A DNA stretch of 22,925 bases from contig CAAFJI010000080.1 of NCBI GenBank assembly GCA_900763175.1, positions 1 to 22,925 of the forward strand, read 5' to 3'. Shown one piece after another: positions 1 to 6,327 of this stretch. Source of the stretch: Lachnospiraceae bacterium. Lineage in GTDB: Bacteria; Bacillota; Clostridia; Lachnospirales; Lachnospiraceae. A program made the position numbers and the translations under genes. Position 1 is the stretch's first letter. Every line of letters begins with the position of its first letter. The notes beneath the pieces were generated by a model. That model made no database searches and was not told the DNA's origin. It saw nothing but the letters and a program-made list of their open reading frames with translations.

Positions 1-1142
1 CCCAGGTGTTGTCTGTAGTCTGCGTGAATTTTATTACTTACCTCCAGCTGTGCCTGATCGGACGGTGGAGATTCGGTGAGCACGCAGGCCCGGTTTTTGC
101 CATGACAGGAATAGACCTGGTTATCGTGGTGATCTGGGTAGTGGCGATGAGATGGGTGTACACGCGTCTTTATCCGCCGAGGCAGATGCTGATGATTTAT
201 GGGGAACATAATCCGATCGATTTGAGAGACAAGCTGGAGACAAGGGAAGATAAATATGCGATTAAGGAGATGGTTTCGATTTCCCTTGGCCTGGATAAAA
301 TAAAAGAGAAGATAGACGGCTATTCAGCAGTGGTGATCGGAGACCTGCCCTCCCACGAGAGAAATGTATTGCTGAAATATTGCTTCGAGAAGGATACCAG
401 GTGCTATTCCATACCGAAGCTTTCTGATATTATGCTGCGAAATGCAGATGATATTCATTTGTTTGACACCACCCTCCTTCTTTCCAGAAATTTAAGGCTT
501 ACCGCAGAGCAGCTGTTTTTCAAGAGAATTGTGGATATTGTATTTTCGCTTGTTGGATTGGTGATCGCCTCTCCTTTTATGCTTTTGATCGCACTGGCTA
601 TTAAGCTATATGACGGCGGTCCTGTTTTTTATAAGCAGCCCCGTCTTACCAGGGACAAAAAGGTGTTCATGATCCTGAAATTCCGCAGCATGAAGATGGA
701 TTCCGAGGTGAAGGGAGCACAGCTGGCAAAGAAAGAGGATGACCGTATCACACCTGTTGGCAGGATTATCAGGAGAATCCATTTTGATGAGCTGCCACAG
801 ATCCTGAACATCCTGAAGGGAGAGATGTCCCTGGTTGGCCCGAGACCGGAGCGTCCGGAGATTGCAGCCCAGTATTGTGAGCGGATCCCGGAATTTGATT
901 ATCGTCTGAAGGTGAAGGCCGGTCTTACCGGTTATGCCCAGGTTTACGGGAAGTATAACACCACCCCTTATGACAAACTGAAGCTGGACCTTACTTATAT
1001 TGAAACATATTCGATGCGACTGGACCTGAAGCTGCTGATGCTTACCTTCAAGATCCTTTTCCAGAAGGAGAATACAGAAGGCGTAGAGTCATGGCAGAAA
1101 ACAGCAGGCCAGGAGAAAGAGGATGAGAGCGGCAGGTACTAG
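1..1142 (+). CDS. Polyprenyl glycosylphosphotransferase (bacterial sugar transferase), 5' end cut by window
   Basis: The reading frame is open to the window edge (first whole codon at base 3), so the N-terminus is missing; about 380 residues are visible, against roughly 450-470 for the family. Counting from the GTG at base 6, two hydrophobic segments (about residues 1-19 and 29-50) are the tail of the N-terminal membrane bundle. They are followed by a Rossmann-like middle region and a membrane hairpin (about 175-200). The C-terminal catalytic domain carries KFRSMK (225-230), FDELPQ (260-265, with the Asp-Glu pair typical of the active site) and SLVGPRPE (275-282). Family role: transfer of a sugar-1-phosphate from a UDP-sugar to undecaprenyl phosphate at the inner membrane face, the first step of exopolysaccharide or glycan repeat-unit assembly. 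The sugar cannot be deduced. It may share a transcript with glmS 68 nt downstream, which supplies amino-sugar precursors. Confidence 0.9.
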   Translation, partial: QVLSVVCVNFITYLQLCLIGRWRFGEHAGPVFAMTGIDLVIVVIWVVAMRWVYTRLYPPRQMLMIYGEHNPIDLRDKLETREDKYAIKEMVSISLGLDKIKEKIDGYSAVVIGDLPSHERNVLLKYCFEKDTRCYSIPKLSDIMLRNADDIHLFDTTLLLSRNLRLTAEQLFFKRIVDIVFSLVGLVIASPFMLLIALAIKLYDGGPVFYKQPRLTRDKKVFMILKFRSMKMDSEVKGAQLAKKEDDRITPVGRIIRRIHFDELPQILNILKGEMSLVGPRPERPEIAAQYCERIPEFDYRLKVKAGLTGYAQVYGKYNTTPYDKLKLDLTYIETYSMRLDLKLLMLTFKILFQKENTEGVESWQKTAGQEKEDESGRY

Positions 1143-1210
1143 TCGTTATCATAGAGGTGATTGCTCACGGGAAATAAGGTGGGCAGCAGAGGAGACAGGA
1201 GGAAAAATTT

Positions 1211-3049
1211 ATGTGTGGAATTGTTGGTTATGTAGGAGATGAGCAGGCTGCACCGATTCTGCTGACAGGTCTTTCCAAGCTGGAATACAGAGGCTATGAT
1301 TCAGCGGGAATTGCAGTGCGTAACGAGGTAACAGACAAGATTGCCATCGTAAAGGCCAAAGGTCGTCTGAAAACGTTGATCGAGAAAACAGATGGAGGCG
1401 TAGCTGTTCCCGGTACCTGCGGCATTGGACATACCCGCTGGGCGACTCATGGGGAGCCCTCTGAGACGAATGCCCACCCTCACTGTACAGAAGACCGTTC
1501 TGTAGTGCTGGTCCATAATGGTATCATTGAGAACTATCAGGAGCTGAAAGCGAAGCTTCTCCGTTCCGGCTATACCTTTTATTCCCAGACAGATACAGAG
1601 GTTGCAGTGAAGCTGGTGGACTATTATTATAAGAAAACAGGCACTCCGCTGGAGGCAATTTCCAGAGCCATGCTTCGTATCCGTGGTTCCTATGCCTTTG
1701 GTGTGATGTTTAAGGATTATCCAGGCAGGCTTTTTGCAGCACGTAAGGATAGCCCGCTGATCATCGGAGAGAAGGAGGGAGGAAGCTTGATTGCTTCTGA
1801 CGTTCCGGCAATCCTGGATCAGACGAGAAGAGTTTATTATATCGGCAATCTGGAGATTGCGGAGCTTTCCCGTGATGAGATTCGTTTTTATAACATTGAC
1901 CGGGAAGAAATCCAGAAGGAGGCTGTGGAGATCCAGTGGGATGCGGCCGCTGCAGAAAAAGGCGGATATGAGCATTTTATGTTAAAGGAAATCCACGAGC
2001 AGCCAAAAGCAGTACAGGATACCATTGGTGCCTATGTAAAGGATAGCAGCATTCATTTTGAAGAGACAGGGCTGACAGATGAGCTGCTGGCTCAGGTGAA
2101 GAGATTCTATATTGTTGCCTGCGGTTCTGCCTATCATGTAGGAATGGTTGGAAAATATGTAATCGAATCCATGGCACAGATTCCGGTTGAAGTAGATGTG
2201 GCATCTGAGTTCCGTTACCGCAACCCGATCCTGGAAGAGAATTCCATGGTTGTGATCATTTCCCAGTCCGGCGAGACAGCAGACAGCCTTGCGGCCCTTC
2301 GTCTTGCAAAAGACCACGGGGTTCCGGTCCTTGGCGTGGTCAATGTCGTAGGCTCCAGCATTGCAAGAGAGAGCGACTATACCATGTATACTTATGCAGG
2401 TCCTGAGATTTCCGTTGCCACAACCAAGGCATACAGCACCCAGCTAATCGCCATGTATCTTCTTTCCATCCAGAGTGCCTTTGTACGTGGAAGGCTGGAC
2501 GAGGAGAAATATAAGGCACTTCTTACTGAGATGGCTACACTGCCAGATAAGATTAGCCGTGTTCTGGATGATAAGGAGCGTATTCAGTGGTTTGCAAGTA
2601 AATATGCAAATGCTCATGATATTTTCTTTATCGGACGAGGAATTGATTACGCCATCAGTATGGAAGGCAGCCTGAAGATGAAAGAGATCAGCTACATCCA
2701 TTCTGAGGCTTATGCAGCTGGTGAGCTGAAGCATGGTACCATCAGCCTGGTGGAGGATGGCACTTTGGTAGTCGGTGTGATGACCCAGAAGGATCTTTTT
2801 GAAAAAACACTAAGCAATATGGTTGAGGTAAAGAGCCGTGGCGCTTATCTTATGGGACTTACCAGCTATGGCAATTACAGCATTGAGGATACAGCCGATT
2901 TCTCTGTATACGTACCGAAAACAGAGAAATACTTTACTACCAGCCTTGCCATCGTACCGCTTCAGCTGATGGGATACTATGTAAGCGTTGCAAAGGGCCT
3001 CGATGTGGATAAGCCGAGAAACCTGGCAAAATCTGTAACTGTGGAGTAA
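1211..3049 (+). CDS. glmS: Glutamine--fructose-6-phosphate aminotransferase (isomerizing)
   Basis: Makes glucosamine-6-phosphate from fructose-6-phosphate and glutamine, the entry step to UDP-GlcNAc for peptidoglycan and glycans; cytoplasmic. The 612-residue length is typical. The protein starts MCGIVGYVG, so Cys2 becomes the N-terminal nucleophile of the class II glutamine amidotransferase domain (about 1-230, with RGYDSAG and a GHTRWATHG loop). Two SIS sugar-isomerase domains follow (about 290-430 and 460-600), and the C-terminus LAKSVTVE is the conserved tail that closes the sugar site. The ATG at 1211 is fixed by the need for Cys2 and by AGGAGG at 1197-1202. Only 68 nt separate it from the upstream sugar transferase gene, too little for a glmS ribozyme, so the usual Firmicute glucosamine-6-phosphate feedback on this mRNA seems absent here. 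Confidence 0.98.
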   Translation: MCGIVGYVGDEQAAPILLTGLSKLEYRGYDSAGIAVRNEVTDKIAIVKAKGRLKTLIEKTDGGVAVPGTCGIGHTRWATHGEPSETNAHPHCTEDRSVVLVHNGIIENYQELKAKLLRSGYTFYSQTDTEVAVKLVDYYYKKTGTPLEAISRAMLRIRGSYAFGVMFKDYPGRLFAARKDSPLIIGEKEGGSLIASDVPAILDQTRRVYYIGNLEIAELSRDEIRFYNIDREEIQKEAVEIQWDAAAAEKGGYEHFMLKEIHEQPKAVQDTIGAYVKDSSIHFEETGLTDELLAQVKRFYIVACGSAYHVGMVGKYVIESMAQIPVEVDVASEFRYRNPILEENSMVVIISQSGETADSLAALRLAKDHGVPVLGVVNVVGSSIARESDYTMYTYAGPEISVATTKAYSTQLIAMYLLSIQSAFVRGRLDEEKYKALLTEMATLPDKISRVLDDKERIQWFASKYANAHDIFFIGRGIDYAISMEGSLKMKEISYIHSEAYAAGELKHGTISLVEDGTLVVGVMTQKDLFEKTLSNMVEVKSRGAYLMGLTSYGNYSIEDTADFSVYVPKTEKYFTTSLAIVPLQLMGYYVSVAKGLDVDKPRNLAKSVTVE

Positions 3050-3061
3050 TTGAACGCAGAT

Positions 3062-3118
3062 AAGCATTCCCTCCGCTTCAAGTGCGCAGAGCACTAAGCG
3101 GCGGGTGAGGGGATGCTT
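3062..3118 (+). other. Long imperfect hairpin directly after glmS
   Basis: Nested inverted repeats: AAGCATTCCCT (3062-3072) pairs with AGGGGATGCTT (3108-3118) over 11 positions with one G-T; CCGCTT (3073-3078) pairs with AAGCGG (3096-3101); AGTGC (3081-3085) pairs with GCACT (3091-3095) around a GCAGA loop. The asymmetric gaps are 2 nt and 6 nt. There is no T-tract after it, so it is not a clear intrinsic terminator. It begins 12 bases after the glmS stop and is the first of several structures filling the glmS-selB gap. Confidence 0.7.
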
Positions 3119-3152
3119 CTGTCAGTGGGCGCTGAAAGCTCCCACTGACAGA
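3118..3152 (+). other. Perfect 12-bp inverted repeat in glmS-selB gap
   Basis: TCTGTCAGTGGG (3118-3129) and its exact complement (3141-3152) flank an 11-nt loop. It abuts the preceding hairpin, sharing base 3118. It lacks a T-run, so it could be a terminator without a U-tract, an RNA processing site or part of a dispersed repeat. Confidence 0.75.
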
Positions 3153-3154
3153 TC

Positions 3155-3208
3155 GCAAAGCGACTGCGTTTATGAGCAAGTAGCGAAGCGGATTGCGAAT
3201 GTCCGCTT
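3155..3208 (+). repeat. Imperfect direct repeats with 7-bp hairpin
   Basis: GCAAAGCGACTGCG (3155-3168) recurs as GCGAAGCGGATTGCG (3183-3197), differing by two substitutions and one inserted G. The second copy lies inside a hairpin, AAGCGGA (3186-3192) with TCCGCTT (3202-3208), loop 9 nt. Together with the two upstream hairpins this gives a compact non-coding element of about 150 nt that resembles a dispersed intergenic repeat; that identity is an inference. Confidence 0.55.
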
Positions 3209-3240
3209 TACAAGGGACCGTTTTGAGGTCGGAAAGCTGT

Positions 3241-3267
3241 GACACGGGGGTCAACTGCCTCCGTGTT
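3241..3267 (+). promoter_or_regulatory. Hairpin immediately upstream of selB
   Basis: GACACGGGGG (3241-3250) pairs with CCTCCGTGTT (3258-3267) over ten positions with two G-T pairs, around a 7-nt loop TCAACTG. It ends 18 nt before the selB start, next to the GGGGAG ribosome binding site at 3277-3282. In E. coli a SECIS-like structure in the selAB leader lets SelB repress its own synthesis; this hairpin is placed where a comparable element would act, but its loop is not an obvious match to known SECIS loops. Confidence 0.4.
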
Positions 3268-3285
3268 GTCTGTTGTGGGGAGATT

Positions 3286-4806
3286 ATGGAAGGGAAAAGG
3301 CATAGGATCATTGGCGCTGCAGGGCATATAGACCATGGGAAGACCAGGCTTGTGAAGGCTCTGACCGGTACGGATACAGACCGTCTGTCTCAGGAGAAGG
3401 AAAGAGGCATTACCATAGAGAATGGCTTTGCTCCTTTTTTACTGCCAGATGGGGAAGTGGCTGGAATCATTGATGTGCCAGGCCATGAGAGGTTTATAAA
3501 AAATATGCTGGCAGGGGCTGGCGGCATTGACATTGTCATGCTTGTGATTGCAGCAGATGAGGGCGTGATGCCCCAGACTGTGGAGCATCTTGATATTCTC
3601 ACCCTTCTTGGAATAAAGAAAGGGCTGGTTGTGATCACGAAATCAGATCTTTCCCGGAAACCGCATTTGCAGGAGGAGATTGCCCGGCTGGTAAAGGACA
3701 CCTTTCTGGAAACTGCACCTGTGCTGCAGGTAAGTGCAGCCACGGGAGAAGGGGTAGAGCGGCTGAGAGAAGTCCTCTGGGAGCTTTGTAAGGAAGCAGG
3801 CAGAGAGGTTCGGTCGGTTCCTTTCCGTCTTCCTGTCGACCGTGTTTTTTCCCTAAAGGGCTTTGGAACTGTGGTGACAGGAACTCTTCTTGACGGAGAA
3901 TTGTCCCTTGAGGCAGAGGGGATGCTTTATCCTGCAGGGAGATCTGTGAAAATCCGACAGCTGCAGGTTTATGGTGAAAATGTGGTCAAAGCCTTCCCTG
4001 GACAGAGAGTGGCAGTAAACCTTTCCGGTATTGGAAAGGAGGAAATTTCAAGAGGTGAAGTGCTGGCTTTGGCAGGAAGCCTTGCCAGCACCAAAATAGC
4101 AGATGCAAGGCTGCAGCTTTTAAAAAGTCAGAAGCGTTCTTTGAAAAACGGCAGTCGGGTGCATCTCTATCATGGGGCATCAAACCTTGTGTGCAGGGTG
4201 TTTCTTGCTGAGCGGGGAATCCTGAAGCCTGGAGAGGAGGCCTCTGTACAGCTTCGCATGGAACAGGAAACGGTGATGCGGACAGGGGATCGGTTTGTGG
4301 TTCGCTTTTATTCCCCGCTGGAAACCATTGGCGGCGGGATGATAGAGAATCCAAATGCACAGAAAGGGCGGCAGAGAAGGGGTTCTCAGGAAAGAAAGGA
4401 ACAGAGCCCTGAGCCCTCCGGACCAGAGCTGCAAAAGGAGGAGATGTTTCACAGACTTTCAGATCTGTATTTGGAAGCTGGATTTGCCCCGCTTCCGACT
4501 GCAGAGGTGAAAAAGAGATTTTCTAAAAATTCGGTTTTTTCGGAAGTTTTCTTTTCCATGGTCAAAAAGAAAATCCTGGTAAAATTTGACGAGACGCATT
4601 ATCTGCACAGAAAATACAGGCAGGCAGCGCTTGCCATGGTGTATACCATATATGAGGAGGATGGAGAGATCCAGACCGGTGTTTTCCGTGACAGAATGGG
4701 GATTTCCAGGAAATGTGCCATTGCTCTGCTGGAGGGCTTTGATAAAGAGAGGATCACCAGACTTGCAGAGGGGAAAAGACGGGTAGTAAAGCAGGAGCTG
4801 CGCTGA
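3286..4806 (+). CDS. selB: Selenocysteine-specific translation elongation factor SelB (compact form)
   Basis: GTPase that carries Sec-tRNA(Sec) to ribosomes paused at a UGA codon by binding the SECIS hairpin in the mRNA. The start at 3286 puts the protein at MEGKRHRIIGAAGHIDHGKT, as in the family; the frame is open further upstream, but without a ribosome binding site. GTPase motifs: GHIDHGKT (13-20), DVPGHE (63-68), TKSD (118-121), SAA (150-152). EF-Tu-like domains II and III follow to about residue 350 (TIGGGMIENP). After a charged, proline-containing linker (about 358-386), the last two winged helices are recognisable: 387-443, then 445-506 with DRMGISRK and LLEGFDKERITR. Length is 506 aa against roughly 610-640 for E. 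coli or Moorella SelB, so winged helices 1 and 2 appear absent. There is no frameshift or stop. The tRNA-Sec gene lies 44 nt beyond, in the opposite orientation. Confidence 0.93.
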   Translation: MEGKRHRIIGAAGHIDHGKTRLVKALTGTDTDRLSQEKERGITIENGFAPFLLPDGEVAGIIDVPGHERFIKNMLAGAGGIDIVMLVIAADEGVMPQTVEHLDILTLLGIKKGLVVITKSDLSRKPHLQEEIARLVKDTFLETAPVLQVSAATGEGVERLREVLWELCKEAGREVRSVPFRLPVDRVFSLKGFGTVVTGTLLDGELSLEAEGMLYPAGRSVKIRQLQVYGENVVKAFPGQRVAVNLSGIGKEEISRGEVLALAGSLASTKIADARLQLLKSQKRSLKNGSRVHLYHGASNLVCRVFLAERGILKPGEEASVQLRMEQETVMRTGDRFVVRFYSPLETIGGGMIENPNAQKGRQRRGSQERKEQSPEPSGPELQKEEMFHRLSDLYLEAGFAPLPTAEVKKRFSKNSVFSEVFFSMVKKKILVKFDETHYLHRKYRQAALAMVYTIYEEDGEIQTGVFRDRMGISRKCAIALLEGFDKERITRLAEGKRRVVKQELR

Positions 4807-4850
4807 ACTGGCCGGCTCTAGAGCGTGTTTGGAAAATCATTCCTGCATTT

Positions 4851-4945
4851 TGGCGGGAACATATGGGAATCGAACCCATCCGGGACGGCCTGCGCCCCAC
4901 ACTGGTTTTGAAGACCAGGAGATACACCGGCATCTATCTGCTCCC
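4851..4945 (-). tRNA. selC: tRNA-Sec (anticodon UCA)
   Basis: The 95-nt minus-strand gene has the oversized selenocysteine tRNA layout. Anticodon arm CTGGT-CTTCAAA-ACCAG has anticodon TCA at 4909-4911. There is an extended D stem, a long variable arm (GGGGCG pairing with CGTCCC around CAGGC) and a T arm ATGGG-TTCGATT-CCCAT. The discriminator is G, and CCA is encoded at 4851-4853. The acceptor stem GGGAGCAG with ATGTTCCC forms seven pairs (one G-U); the eighth position, expected in bacterial tRNA-Sec, is a G-A mismatch (4938 with 4862). It is convergent with selB and divergent from plsX, and has its own promoter. With selB it shows that this genome decodes UGA as selenocysteine; selA and selD must lie elsewhere. 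Confidence 0.95.
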
Positions 4946-4951
4946 AAGGAG

Positions 4952-4980
4952 AGTATAGCTCAAAATGACTGGATTTACAA
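4952..4980 (-). promoter_or_regulatory. Promoter of tRNA-Sec
   Basis: On the minus strand, TTGTAA (complement of 4975-4980), a 17-nt spacer and TATACT (complement of 4952-4957) form a good sigma-A promoter. The -10 ends 6 nt before the first base of the mature tRNA, so transcription would start almost exactly at the tRNA 5' end. Confidence 0.75.
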
Positions 4981-4998
4981 GGGAGATGCCATTTTCTA

Positions 4999-5028
4999 TT
5001 GACGAATCATGGGCTGATAAAGTATGAT
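4999..5028 (+). promoter_or_regulatory. Promoter of plsX
   Basis: TTGACG (4999-5004), 18-nt spacer, TATGAT (5023-5028), close to the sigma-A consensus. It is back to back with the tRNA-Sec promoter, about 20 nt separating the two -35 boxes. The predicted 5' leader of about 90 nt contains the hairpin at 5060-5107. Confidence 0.7.
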
Positions 5029-5059
5029 AGATTACAGTGCAAAAGAGTGCACAAAAGGA

Positions 5060-5107
5060 GTTATTGCCCACAGAAAATACCTTTCAGAGATTCCTGTGAA
5101 CAATAAC
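5060..5107 (+). promoter_or_regulatory. Leader hairpin upstream of plsX
   Basis: GTTATTG (5060-5066) pairs with CAATAAC (5101-5107), and CACAG (5069-5073) with CTGTG (5094-5098). They are separated by a symmetric 2x2 internal loop and close a 20-nt apical loop. The structure sits between the plsX promoter and its AGGAG ribosome binding site (5113-5117), which begins 5 nt after the stem. Function unknown; leader RNA control or an operator are both possible. Confidence 0.55.
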
Positions 5108-5123
5108 CGGAAAGGAGAAAAAT

Positions 5124-6152
5124 ATGGCAGAGACAGTAAAAGTAGTAGTAGATGCCATGGGCGGTGACAATGCACCGGCAGAGCCTGTGAAAGCAGCTGT
5201 AGAAGCTGTTTCAGAGCGACAGGACATTGAAGTGCTTCTCACCGGCAGACAGGAAGTAATTGAACAGGAATTAAGTAAATTTCAGAATTACCCCAAGGAA
5301 AGAATCCGGATCGTAAATGCCACGGAGGTGATTGAAACAGCTGAGTCTCCGGTGATCGCAATCCGTAAGAAAAAAGATTCTTCCATTGTGGTAGGCCTGA
5401 ATCTTGTGAAAAATCAGGAGGCAGACGCATTTGTGTCCTCCGGGAGTTCAGGAGCCATCCTGGTAGGCGGTCAGGTGATCGTTGGAAGGTGTAAGGGCGT
5501 ACAGCGTCCTCCTCTGGCGCCGCTGATTCCGACGGAAAAGGGCGTATCCCTTCTCATCGACTGTGGAGCCAATGTGGATGCCAAGCCGGAGTGGCTGGTC
5601 CAGTTTGCCCAGATGGGCTCTATCTATATGGAAGATGTAGTGGGTGTTAAGAAGCCAAGAGTTGCCATTGTAAATAACGGTGCAGAGGAGGAGAAGGGAA
5701 ATGATCTGGTGAAGAAGACCTTCCCTCTTTTAAAAGAATGTTCCGGTATTAATTTTATCGGCAGCATTGAGGCCAGAGAGATTCCGGCAGGATATGCAGA
5801 TGTGATCGTATGCGAAGCCTTTGTAGGAAATGCCATCCTGAAATTATATGAAGGTCTTGGCAAAACCTTTATGAAAATGATCAAAGAGGGAATGATGAGG
5901 GACACCCGCAGCAAGCTGGGTGCACTTCTGGTGAAGCCAGCTATCAAGGAAACTCTGAAAAAATTTGACTCCAGCGAGTATGGAGGAGCACCTCTTCTCG
6001 GCCTTAAGGGACTTGTTGTGAAGACACATGGCAGTGCCAGGGCAGTAGAGATACGTCATGCAATTTTCCAGTGTGTGCAGTTTAAGCAGGAAAAGATCAA
6101 TGAGAAGATTGCAGCCCACATGAATGTGGAAGCTCCTGAGAGGGAAGCATAG
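5124..6152 (+). CDS. plsX: Phosphate acyltransferase PlsX
   Basis: Converts acyl-ACP to acyl-phosphate, which PlsY uses to acylate glycerol-3-phosphate, the first committed stage of phospholipid synthesis in most Gram-positive bacteria; a peripheral membrane enzyme. The 342-residue length is normal for the family. The N-terminal VVVDAMGGDNAP (residues 7-18) is the family signature, and GSSGAIL, CGANVD and CEAFVGNAILK are further conserved blocks. AGGAG at 5113-5117 sets the ATG at 5124. It has its own promoter and a hairpin-containing leader. In many Firmicutes plsX is followed by acpP and then rnc; here only a 175-nt gap without an ACP gene separates it from rnc. No FapR-type operator was recognised. 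Confidence 0.97.
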   Translation: MAETVKVVVDAMGGDNAPAEPVKAAVEAVSERQDIEVLLTGRQEVIEQELSKFQNYPKERIRIVNATEVIETAESPVIAIRKKKDSSIVVGLNLVKNQEADAFVSSGSSGAILVGGQVIVGRCKGVQRPPLAPLIPTEKGVSLLIDCGANVDAKPEWLVQFAQMGSIYMEDVVGVKKPRVAIVNNGAEEEKGNDLVKKTFPLLKECSGINFIGSIEAREIPAGYADVIVCEAFVGNAILKLYEGLGKTFMKMIKEGMMRDTRSKLGALLVKPAIKETLKKFDSSEYGGAPLLGLKGLVVKTHGSARAVEIRHAIFQCVQFKQEKINEKIAAHMNVEAPEREA

Positions 6153-6203
6153 AAATATATCCGTTTCGGATGATATCAGCAAAGAAAAACAGTGGAACAG
6201 ATG

Positions 6204-6276
6204 GGCAGGCAAAGAACTGTCTGCCGGAGCCTGTCCCAAATGATTTCTGCAGGCTGTGTGCCACAATCAGCAGAAA
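6204..6276 (+). other. Two small hairpins in plsX-rnc gap
   Basis: GGCAGGCA (6204-6211) pairs with TGTCTGCC (6218-6225) with one G-T. Further on, TTTCTGC (6244-6250) pairs with GCAGAAA (6270-6276) around a 19-nt loop. Neither has a T-tract. The 175-nt gap 6153-6327 contains no coding sequence that I can support. Confidence 0.45.
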
Positions 6277-6327
6277 CAGGTTGGCAGCAGGCTCTGAATC
6301 TGCTCTGCCTTGGGGAGGAAATAGAAA

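Noticed and set aside
1301..1975. Minus-strand open frame of 224 codons opposite glmS
   Set aside because: Antisense to the highly conserved glutaminase domain; no motif or ribosome binding site support.
3193..3285. In-frame upstream extension of selB (including ATG at 3199)
   Set aside because: The added residues are Cys-rich without family similarity, overlap the hairpins and lack a ribosome binding site; the ATG at 3286 has GGGGAG upstream and fits the family N-terminus.
3240..3285. Short UGA-containing selenoprotein frame before the selB hairpin
   Set aside because: A TGA at 3240-3242 precedes the hairpin, but it overlaps the stem instead of lying upstream of it and no plausible selenoprotein frame surrounds it.
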